A stretch of DNA of 64,000 nucleotides from Herbidospora mongoliensis (GTDB lineage: Bacteria; Actinomycetota; Actinomycetes; Streptosporangiales; Streptosporangiaceae): assembly GCF_001570545.1 (NCBI RefSeq), contig NZ_BBXD01000019.1, positions 62,001 to 126,000 on the forward strand, in the 5' to 3' direction. The stretch's first letter is position 1, and every line of letters begins with the position of its first letter. The translations under genes were made by a program, and so were the position numbers. The notes beneath the pieces were generated by a model. The model had not been told where the DNA came from and did not search any database. It saw only the letters and a list, made by a program, of their open reading frames with translations. This document shows, piece after piece, positions 55,137 to 61,744 of the stretch.

Positions 55137-55171
55137 AAAGAGCCGGCCTGGATCTCCAGGCCGGCTCTTTT
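55137..55171 (+). terminator. Intrinsic terminator ending sub-cluster A
   Basis: 16-bp stem AAAGAGCCGGCCTGGA with its complement and a tiny loop, followed by T4. Lies 11 bases after the X1 stop, so precursors 1-4 plus X1 are one transcription unit. Confidence 0.9.
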
Positions 55172-55236
55172 CTCTTCCGGTACGGCTGTCACATGCGGTT
55201 GCACCTGCTTGCCACCCGGTGGCCAGTGGCAGGCAG

Positions 55237-55277
55237 GTGATCCACAACTGAGACACAAGACGGGCACGCCAGGCTCT
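55237..55277 (+). promoter_or_regulatory. 41-bp promoter-region repeat, copy 2 (upstream of the kinase)
   Basis: GTGATCCACAACTGAGACAC followed by AAGACGGG matches copy 1 at 53320. It lies between the X1 terminator and the kinase gene and should mark the promoter region of the second transcription unit. A TTGCCA sequence about 25 bases upstream may be part of the promoter, but no -10 box is obvious. Confidence 0.7.
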
Positions 55278-55333
55278 CACCCATCGGCTCGTACGGGGGT
55301 TAGACACATGCACAGAGAATCAGGAGCGCGCCC

Positions 55334-56410
55334 ATGACGGCACCGACGGCCATCGCGCCGGTTCCACTGGAACGGGTCCCCGAGGTGGGCGAGTTCCTCA
55401 CCGGGCTCGGTCTCGGCGTCCTGCGGGAGGGCGAGGTCTCCGCGTTCCGGGGGCGCAACGACTCCTGGGCCGGCGTGACCAGCGTGGGGATTCCGGTCTT
55501 CGTCAAGCGGGTGGGCGGCGTCGAGGCCGACGTCCGCCGCCGGGTGGCCCGGATCGCGGCGATGGGCGACCTGCTCGACGCGCACCCTGTCATCAACGTC
55601 CCCCGGTTCCTCGGCGGCGACGAGACGACCTCCCTGGTCGCGTTCACCCTGCTGGAGGACGCGCGGAGCGCGTCGGAGCTCGGCGACGACCTCAGCTGGA
55701 AGCTGGCCAGGTCGGCGGGCGTCCAGCTGGGCACCCTGCACGGCCTGACGCCGCCTTCGCCGGTGGCCGAGGACGACTCGGCGCCGCCGCTGCCGCCGCT
55801 CAAGGCCCTGACCGCGATCTCGATGGAGATGTACCAGGCCGCCAGCGGCGCCGAACTGGAGTCGTGGGCGATCCTGCACAACGACGCCGAGGTGACCGAG
55901 GCGATCGGGAGGCTCGCCAAGTGGGCGAAGACCGGCCCGCGCGTGCTGACCCACGGCGACCTGCGGCTCGACCAGTTCCTCGTGCACGACGACCGGCTCC
56001 ACCTGGTCGACTGGGAGGAGGCCCGGGTGGCCGACGCCGCCCGCGACGTGGGCGCCTTCGCCGGCGAGTGGCTCTACCGGGGCGTGCTCGGGATGGCCAC
56101 CAAGGACGACGGCGTGAGCGACCGCGAGGTGGTCAACAACGGCGCCCGCAGGTTCGAGACGCTGCGCCCCTACATCGAGGCGTTCTGGACGGGCTACCTG
56201 GAGGCCCGCCCGGCCGCCCGCGACGATCACGAACTGGCCGCCCGCGCGGCCGGTTTCGCCGGCTGGCACATGTTCGACCGGGTCCTCGCCGCCGGATTCG
56301 AGCGGCCCCGGCTGACACCGCTGGAGCGGGCCGCCGCCGGGGTGGGCCGCAAGGTCCTGCTCGACCCCGCCGCCTTCACCACCACGCTGGGCATTGGAGA
56401 CAACCGGTGA
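55334..56410 (+). CDS. Lanthipeptide Ser/Thr kinase, APH fold (LxmK/TvaC type)
   Basis: 358 residues from an ATG with AGGAG 7 bases upstream. N-lobe Lys is in IPVFVKRVGG. The catalytic loop is LTHGDLRLDQFLVHD (HGD present, in contrast to X1/X2), and the metal-binding loop is HLVDWEEARVADAARDVGAF. In class V lanthipeptide and thioamitide clusters such kinases phosphorylate Ser/Thr of the precursor before elimination by the HopA1 partner. The lyase gene overlaps it by 4 bases (GTGA), which supports a kinase-lyase complex. Confidence 0.9.
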   Translation: MTAPTAIAPVPLERVPEVGEFLTGLGLGVLREGEVSAFRGRNDSWAGVTSVGIPVFVKRVGGVEADVRRRVARIAAMGDLLDAHPVINVPRFLGGDETTSLVAFTLLEDARSASELGDDLSWKLARSAGVQLGTLHGLTPPSPVAEDDSAPPLPPLKALTAISMEMYQAASGAELESWAILHNDAEVTEAIGRLAKWAKTGPRVLTHGDLRLDQFLVHDDRLHLVDWEEARVADAARDVGAFAGEWLYRGVLGMATKDDGVSDREVVNNGARRFETLRPYIEAFWTGYLEARPAARDDHELAARAAGFAGWHMFDRVLAAGFERPRLTPLERAAAGVGRKVLLDPAAFTTTLGIGDNR

Positions 56411-57339
56411 AGCCGTTACTCGACCGGGTGCGGATCGACTCCGACCTGACCACCGCGACGGTGGACGACCGCGAGGTCACCGCCGACAACCCCAAGAGCC
56501 TGCGCGCCGCCCTGGCGAACGCGCTCTACGACGTTCTGCACGCCGGCCGGGCCGCCCAGGACGGCCCCCGCCCCAAGACGATCAGGGATCCCGCCTTCGA
56601 GCGGGAGCTGCGCGCGGTGGTCCCGCACGAGTCCTCCTCGCTGCTGGCCCGCCCGGAACCCGGCCTGCCCGGTGTCGTCCGCCTGGGCGCGGTGCGCGTG
56701 CGCGTCCCCGACGACCGGCTCGGTGAGGAGGTCGAGACGCCGAACGGCCCGGCCCGCCGCGTCGACCTGCCCTCGGTACTGCCGGCCGCCTCCCCCGGAT
56801 TCCTGTTCGTGAACGGTTCCCGGGGCGGCGACACGCAGTCGCCGGGGCACGTGCGGCTGTATGTGAGCGCCCGCGACGCCGACGCCGCTCCGCCGCTCTG
56901 GGCGGCGGTGCTCACCGCGCTGGAGTCGTCGGGCGTGCCCTACCGCGCCAAGGTGCTCTCGGCCAGAGATCTCCATCCCCGCCGCGACGCGGTGGTCGTC
57001 TACCTGGGGGCACAGGGCTGGCACGTCGTCCCCGACGTAGCCGAGAAGGCCATCGCGACCGGCCTGACCGGGCCGGACGTGTCCGACTACGTCGCCCCGC
57101 TCGGCCCCGGCGCCGGATGGGCCTGGGAACCCCAGGACGACCGGCCGGGCTGGCGCGGCCTGAGCTTCGGCGAACACCGGTCCCGGGCCATCGCGGCCGG
57201 GCTCATGACCCACGCCGAACGAGGTGGCGACCGCGACCAGACGGTCGATGACGCCCTCGCCGAGGCCGGGATCGCCCCCGGCGCCCTCCACCGCAACAGC
57301 GGCTCGCCGTCGCTGCCCTTCGAGACCACCGGCCTCTGA
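56407..57339 (+). CDS. HopA1-domain phospho-Ser/Thr lyase (LxmY/TvaD type)
   Basis: 310 residues from the GTG at 56407; the long frame from 55864 is a read-through over the kinase gene. HopA1 effector-family features: PGFLFVNGSRGGD, HVRLYVSARDADAAPPLWAA, LESSGVPYRAKVLSARDLHP, VVVYLG, and a C-terminal GLSFGEHRSRAIAAG. In lexapeptide-type clusters the HopA1 protein eliminates phosphate to give Dha/Dhb and may help cyclisation. Its coupling to the kinase is the class V hallmark. Confidence 0.88.
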   Translation: MKPLLDRVRIDSDLTTATVDDREVTADNPKSLRAALANALYDVLHAGRAAQDGPRPKTIRDPAFERELRAVVPHESSSLLARPEPGLPGVVRLGAVRVRVPDDRLGEEVETPNGPARRVDLPSVLPAASPGFLFVNGSRGGDTQSPGHVRLYVSARDADAAPPLWAAVLTALESSGVPYRAKVLSARDLHPRRDAVVVYLGAQGWHVVPDVAEKAIATGLTGPDVSDYVAPLGPGAGWAWEPQDDRPGWRGLSFGEHRSRAIAAGLMTHAERGGDRDQTVDDALAEAGIAPGALHRNSGSPSLPFETTGL

Positions 57340-57382
57340 CCCAGGGGCCGGACGCACGAAGGCACGAGAGGAGGTGACCTTC

Positions 57383-57520
57383 ATGCCCGCCGACCATCTG
57401 ATGGACGGTGCCGCCGCGTACGTCTCGCTCGCCGAGCTCGCGGCGGAGAGCGGCCCCGAGGCCGCGCCCATCCTCACCACCAGCCTGCCGCACACCCTCA
57501 CGGTGTACCTCCAGTGCTGA
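57383..57520 (+). CDS. AviCys/class V lanthipeptide precursor 5
   Basis: 45 residues from the ATG at 57383 after GAGGAGGTGA, the same ribosome site as precursor 1. It has the most divergent leader (MPADHLMDGAAAYVSLAELA), then AESGPE and a core ending LTTSLPHTLTVYLQC. T-VYLQ-C keeps the T-x4-C rule. It starts 43 bases after the lyase gene, so it is read from the same transcript as the kinase and lyase. Confidence 0.9.
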   Translation: MPADHLMDGAAAYVSLAELAAESGPEAAPILTTSLPHTLTVYLQC

Positions 57521-57545
57521 CCTCATCCACGCGGAAGGAAATCCC

Positions 57546-57689
57546 ATGTCCACCGAACTGCTCATGAACGGCGCCGACGCCTACACCTCGCTCGCCGAGG
57601 TCGCGACCGCCGAGCCCGAAACCCTCGACGCCCTGCCCACGCCCACGGTCTCGATCTCGATCTCGCTGACCTACCTGCTCGAGTGCTGA
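57546..57689 (+). CDS. AviCys/class V lanthipeptide precursor 6
   Basis: 47 residues from the ATG at 57546, GGAAGGAAA upstream. Leader MSTELLMNGADAYTSLAEVA, then TAEPETLD and a core ending PTVSISISLTYLLEC. Ser/Ile alternation (SISISL) recalls the Thr/Ile pattern of precursors 4 and 7. T-YLLE-C is the terminal ring motif. Confidence 0.92.
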   Translation: MSTELLMNGADAYTSLAEVATAEPETLDALPTPTVSISISLTYLLEC

Positions 57690-57703
57690 TCGCCGACGTC
57701 CGA

Positions 57704-57735
57704 AGCTCCCGGGGCCATCGGCCTCCGGGGAACCG
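57704..57735 (+). promoter_or_regulatory. GC hairpin B, copy 2, before precursor 7
   Basis: AGCTCCCGGGGCC - ATC - GGCCTCCGGGGAACC forms a 9-bp stem with one bulge. It shares the flanks AGCTCCCGG and CCGGGGAACCGTA with copy 1 at 53899. Same relative position: directly before the last precursor of its sub-cluster. Confidence 0.55.
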
Positions 57736-57761
57736 TAACAACGAATCGAAGGGACCATCAC

Positions 57762-57917
57762 ATGTCCGCTGAACTGCTCATGAACGGCGCCGACACCTAC
57801 ACCACCCTCGCCGAGGTGGCCGCCGACCAGGAGACGCCGGACGCGGCGTCGGTCGTCACCGTGACCATCACCATCTACACGATCTCGATCGCGTACACCC
57901 TCGGCTCCGAGTGCTGA
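57762..57917 (+). CDS. AviCys/class V lanthipeptide precursor 7
   Basis: 51 residues from the ATG at 57762, preceded by GAAGGGA. Leader MSAELLMNGADTYTTLAEVA, then ADQETPD and a Val/Thr/Ile-alternating core (VVTVTITIYTISI) ending AYTLGSEC. T-LGSE-C keeps the T-x4-C rule. By length and core style it is the counterpart of precursor 4, and like it is followed by hairpin A. Confidence 0.92.
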   Translation: MSAELLMNGADTYTTLAEVAADQETPDAASVVTVTITIYTISIAYTLGSEC

Positions 57918-57956
57918 CCAGCACAACTCCAAAGCGCCTGATGAAGGCGGTCTGAG

Positions 57957-57993
57957 GCGGTGTCACGGGCACTCGAACTGCCCGTGACACCGC
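57957..57993 (+). promoter_or_regulatory. Hairpin A, copy 2: attenuator-like stem between precursors and reductase
   Basis: Identical in all 37 bases to 54141-54177, including the loop. The stretch after it also shares the GGAGTCAA ribosome site used by X1 and the reductase. Sequence identity in non-coding DNA points to recent duplication or selection for the structure. Confidence 0.8.
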
Positions 57994-58022
57994 CGGCCCA
58001 TGTCCCCCCGACGGAGTCAAGC

Positions 58023-58985
58023 ATGTCCTACGCGCTGTTGTTCCCTCTCCAACCCCAGCATCCCGAGCAGGTCGTTCCCTTCGCCGAGGTCGTGAACCGA
58101 GGGCAGGCCGGTCGTCTCTGGATGGGCCAGTCGTTCGGGGTCGAGTCGCACCAGATGTTCGCCTACCTGGCGGGGCGGGGGTACAAGGTGCCGACCGGCC
58201 TCGGCGTGACGTTGATGCCGCTGCGCCACCCGATGGAGGCGGCGGGCCAGGCCCGGAGCGTCGCCACGCTCACCGGCCGCCCGGTCGTCGCCGGCTATGG
58301 TGCCGCGACTCCCGAGATGGTCAGAAGCCTGCGTGGGCGGCCCTACACCAAGCCCGCCACCGCCGCCGCCGGTTACGCCGGCGCGGTGCGCGGCATGCTC
58401 GGGAAGGGGGTCTCCGGCCATGACTGTGAGGCGTGCGTGGCCACCGGCCAGCTGCCGAAGATGAACCATCCGACCGTCGAGGTCGGTCTGGGCGTGCTCC
58501 GCCCCGGCATGGCCAGGGCCGCCGGTGGCGTCGCCGACGTCGCCGTCACTTGGATGACGCCGCCCGCGTACATCAAGGACACCCTGATCCCCGCGCTGAC
58601 GGAGGGCGCGGCGGGCGGGAAGGTGCCCCGGGTCGCCACCGTGGTGCACGCGGGGCTGGCCGGCCCCGGGCGAGACCCGGTCAGGCTGCTGCTCTCCGTG
58701 GCACGGGGCCATCTGGGCTCACACCACTACACCGACATGCTCCGCCGGGCCGCGGTGCCCGCCGACTCGTCCGATCCCGGAGCGGGCGCGCGGGCGATGG
58801 TCGAGGCGGGTGTGTACGCGTACGGGACCCTCGACGAGGTCGTGGCGCGGCTGCGGGCCTACCGGGACGCGGGTGTGGACGAGGTCATCGTCAACACCGG
58901 TGGAGTCGGCGCGATCGAGGGGCTGAAGGCCGGGCTGGCCGATGCCGAGCAGATCCTCGCGGGGCTGGCGGACGCAGATGACTGA
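58023..58985 (+). CDS. LLM-class F420-dependent-type reductase (LxmJ/LanJC-like)
   Basis: 320 residues from the ATG at 58023; the frame from 57960 passes through hairpin A and is rejected. Luciferase-like TIM barrel: GRLWMGQSFGVESHQMFAYL, TGLGVTLMPLRHPMEAAGQA, and a C-terminal YGTLDEVVARLRAYRDAGVD with EVIVNTGG. LxmJ, an F420H2-dependent reductase of this family, converts Dha to D-Ala in lexapeptide. The same role (Dha/Dhb to D-Ala/D-Abu) is likely here, by inference from context. It overlaps the decarboxylase by 8 bases. Confidence 0.87.
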   Translation: MSYALLFPLQPQHPEQVVPFAEVVNRGQAGRLWMGQSFGVESHQMFAYLAGRGYKVPTGLGVTLMPLRHPMEAAGQARSVATLTGRPVVAGYGAATPEMVRSLRGRPYTKPATAAAGYAGAVRGMLGKGVSGHDCEACVATGQLPKMNHPTVEVGLGVLRPGMARAAGGVADVAVTWMTPPAYIKDTLIPALTEGAAGGKVPRVATVVHAGLAGPGRDPVRLLLSVARGHLGSHHYTDMLRRAAVPADSSDPGAGARAMVEAGVYAYGTLDEVVARLRAYRDAGVDEVIVNTGGVGAIEGLKAGLADAEQILAGLADADD

Positions 58986-59562
58986 CCTCGCCGCCGCGCT
59001 GAACGCGCCCGCGTTCAGCTCAGAACGCCTGCTGGTGATGATCACCGGGTCGTTGAACGCCACGTTCATGCCCTATTGGGTGAACTGGCTGCAACTGTCG
59101 TACCCGAAGCTGGAGATCCAGGTCGTGGTCACCCGGAGCGCGGAGCGGTTCGTGACCCGGCACGCGCTGGCCGTGATGCTGAACAAGGACGTGCCGCTCG
59201 ACGCCTGGCCGGACGACCCGGTGCCGGGCTCGCCGCACGTCCACTACGCCACCTGGCCGGACACCGTGCTGGTCTATCCGGCGACGTACAACTTCCTGAG
59301 CCGGTTCGCGGGCGGTCTCGCGGACACCCCGATGCTGCTGGCGCTGCAGACCACCAAGGCGCGGATCGGCATCGGCCCGGCCCTGCCGCCGGGCGCGACC
59401 GAGTCGCACGCCTACCGCCAGAACCTCACCGCCCTGCAGGCCCGGCCCAACGTCGTCATCGGCGATCCCATCCGGGGCTTCAGCGCGCACACACGGGAGT
59501 GGACGGCCGCCTCGCCGCCCCCGCTCCCCGTCCTGATCGAACAGCTGGAGGCCTGGCGATGA
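58978..59562 (+). CDS. Peptidyl-cysteine decarboxylase, HFCD flavoprotein (LxmD/TvaF type)
   Basis: 194 residues from the ATG at 58978. EpiD/HFCD fold: LLVMITGSLNATFMPYWVNW (flavin N-terminus), the catalytic-type His in HVHYATWPD, and the PASANT-equivalent VYPATYNFLSRFAGGLAD. These enzymes oxidatively decarboxylate a C-terminal peptide Cys to an aminoenethiol that adds to Dha/Dhb, giving AviCys/AviMeCys. All seven precursors end in Cys, matching this function. It overlaps reductase and X2 genes. Confidence 0.9.
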   Translation: MTDLAAALNAPAFSSERLLVMITGSLNATFMPYWVNWLQLSYPKLEIQVVVTRSAERFVTRHALAVMLNKDVPLDAWPDDPVPGSPHVHYATWPDTVLVYPATYNFLSRFAGGLADTPMLLALQTTKARIGIGPALPPGATESHAYRQNLTALQARPNVVIGDPIRGFSAHTREWTAASPPPLPVLIEQLEAWR

Positions 59563-60494
59563 GCAGGGTCATCACGTCGTTCGCCACCGGCTACCTGCGG
59601 ACCACGGTCACCCGGGACGACGACGGAACCTACCTGTGGACCCGGCGGCCCGGAGCCGACCGGAACGGGCAGATCCGCGTTCCGCACCCGCTGCTGCACG
59701 CGGCCGTCGCGTCGGCGCCGACGGGCCGGGTGGCGCTGACGCTGCCGGAACCGGCCGAAGGCGGCGTGACCTACCGGGTCCGGCGGTTCCCTCCGGTCGC
59801 GACCCTGTTCCTCGGGCTGGCCGGTGAGGTGCCCGAACTGATGCGGGTCGCCGGGGACACCCTCGCGGCGACCGCGCTGACCCTGGCCGCGCTGCATGCC
59901 GTCCCGGTGCCGGATGTGGAAGTGGCGGCCGTGCCGGTGGGCGTACGGAGACTCCTGAACTGGCTGCGCGGCGGGAGAGGGCCGCGCGGCGCGGCCGAAC
60001 TGCACCGCAGGGCCCACGTGGTGCTCGGCCGGGACCGGCTGGACCTGGTGGAGAGCTGGTGCGCCATCGTCGGCGGGCGGCGGGTGCTGCTGCACGGCGC
60101 CCCCGGCCACGGCATCCTGCTGCCGGTGGGCGACGACCCGGCAGACGCGGGCGCTCTGCTGATCGGCGAGGATCTGGCCGCCGGACCGCCCGAGTTCGAC
60201 CTGGGCTGGCTGATCGGCGAGCTCGTGGAGTTCGGCCACGCGGGGGTCAAACCTGGCCCACTCGGCCGCGCCGACTACGACGCCCTCGTCCACCGCCTGC
60301 TCGACGCCTACCCCGCCCCGCTGGACCGCGCCGCCGTGGGCCGGGTGGCGCTGCTGCGGTTCCTCACCCACACCCACGACTTCTCGGCCTATATGGGCTG
60401 GCACGACACCCTCGACGACTACCTGTCCGTCTTGGCGGGCGTCATCGACGCGGCCACCGACGGCCGACTGCTGCTGGAGACGAGCCACCGATGA
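59559..60494 (+). CDS. Degenerate APH-fold protein X2 of the lanthipeptide cluster
   Basis: 311 residues; ATG overlaps the decarboxylase stop (ATGA). Close paralogue of X1 along its whole length (SFATGYLRTT, DDDGTYLWTRRPG, LLHGAPGHGILLPVGDD, GEDLAAGPPEFDLGWL). As in X1 the HGD catalytic Asp is Ala, so kinase chemistry is unlikely. Two diverged copies, one per sub-cluster, may recognise different precursors or give an asymmetric complex. The M16 gene overlaps its stop. Confidence 0.82.
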   Translation: MSRVITSFATGYLRTTVTRDDDGTYLWTRRPGADRNGQIRVPHPLLHAAVASAPTGRVALTLPEPAEGGVTYRVRRFPPVATLFLGLAGEVPELMRVAGDTLAATALTLAALHAVPVPDVEVAAVPVGVRRLLNWLRGGRGPRGAAELHRRAHVVLGRDRLDLVESWCAIVGGRRVLLHGAPGHGILLPVGDDPADAGALLIGEDLAAGPPEFDLGWLIGELVEFGHAGVKPGPLGRADYDALVHRLLDAYPAPLDRAAVGRVALLRFLTHTHDFSAYMGWHDTLDDYLSVLAGVIDAATDGRLLLETSHR

Positions 60495-61744
60495 AGAGAC
60501 TGACCCTGCCCAACGGCCTCCGGGTGGTCGTCGAGGAGGAGCGTTCCCGGCCCGTGGCGAGTGTCGCCGTCCACTACGACGTCGGGTTCCGCGCCGAAGA
60601 ACGGTCGGGCCTGGCCCACCTGTTCGAGCACCTGATGTTCCAGGGCTCGCAGGACCGCGACGGCGACCACTTCCAGCAGGTGGAGAGCATCGGCGGCTTC
60701 TGCAACGCCTCCACGCGGCAGGACTACACCGACTTCTACACGGTGGTGCCCGCCGAGGCCGTGGATCGGGCGATCGCGGTGGAGGCCGCCCGCATGCGCG
60801 CCCCGAAGATCACCGAACGCGCCGTCCGGGCGCAGACCGAGGTCATCCGCGAGGAGATCCTCGGCAAGCTCCGCAAGCCGTACGGCGGCTTCCCCTGGCC
60901 GCACCTGTCGCCCGTGCTGTTCCGCGACTTCGCCAACGCCCACGACGGCTACGGCGACCACACCGCGCTCCTGGACGTCACCGTGGACGACTGCGCCGAC
61001 TTCTTCACCCGCCACTACGGGCCCGGCAACGCGGTGCTCACCATCACCGGAGACGTCGGGACCGACGAGGTTCTGGACGTCGTGGCACAGACGTTTGGGC
61101 AGCTCCCGGCCTCGCCGGCGCCGGAGCGGGTGTCCCGGTGGGAGCCCGAGCCGGTGGGCCGGGTGGAGGGCGAACACGTCGATCCGATGGCCCCCCTGCC
61201 CGCCTTCGCCATCGGGCACCGGGTGCCCGACCCGGCCACCGGTTTCGGCACGCACTTCGCCTTCTCGGCGGTGGCCGCCGTGCTGACCGGGGGGAACCGC
61301 CCCCGGCTGCGGGAGCGGCTCCGCCGGGAGACCGGGCACACGGTGACGTTCTCCGCACGCATGGGCCTGTTCGATTTGCTCGACGCGCGCGACCCCGACA
61401 TGTGGATCCTCACCGCGATCCATCCCCAGGAGCTGCCCGCCGAGCAGGTGCTGGCCGCCGTGGACGCGGAGCTCGACTCGATCGCCCGGTTCGGGCCCAC
61501 GCTGGAGGAGCTCGGCCGCCGCCGCACCAGCTGGACCAACGCCCATCACCGGGCCATGGACGAACCCGCCCAGCGCATCCGCGCACTCGGCCGGTTCGAG
61601 CTGCTCTTCGGCGACGCCGGGGCGGTCAACCTGCTGCCCGGCCTGTGCGCGGCGGTGACCGCCGAGGACGTGGCCAAGGCGGCGTCCTCCCTCCAGGCCG
61701 ACTCCCGCGCACTGCTGACCCTGATCCCGGGAGCGGCCCGATGA
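60491..61744 (+). CDS. M16 zinc metallopeptidase, catalytic subunit
   Basis: 417 residues. Inverted zinc motif HLFEH at about 43-47, with a downstream Glu-rich VIREEI (about 118-123) for the third metal ligand. The N-terminal start LTLPNGLRVVVEEE is typical of M16B. It probably removes the precursor leaders after modification. It overlaps the second M16 gene by 4 bases (ATGA), which suggests a heterodimer like mitochondrial processing peptidase beta/alpha. Confidence 0.92.
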   Translation: MKRLTLPNGLRVVVEEERSRPVASVAVHYDVGFRAEERSGLAHLFEHLMFQGSQDRDGDHFQQVESIGGFCNASTRQDYTDFYTVVPAEAVDRAIAVEAARMRAPKITERAVRAQTEVIREEILGKLRKPYGGFPWPHLSPVLFRDFANAHDGYGDHTALLDVTVDDCADFFTRHYGPGNAVLTITGDVGTDEVLDVVAQTFGQLPASPAPERVSRWEPEPVGRVEGEHVDPMAPLPAFAIGHRVPDPATGFGTHFAFSAVAAVLTGGNRPRLRERLRRETGHTVTFSARMGLFDLLDARDPDMWILTAIHPQELPAEQVLAAVDAELDSIARFGPTLEELGRRRTSWTNAHHRAMDEPAQRIRALGRFELLFGDAGAVNLLPGLCAAVTAEDVAKAASSLQADSRALLTLIPGAAR

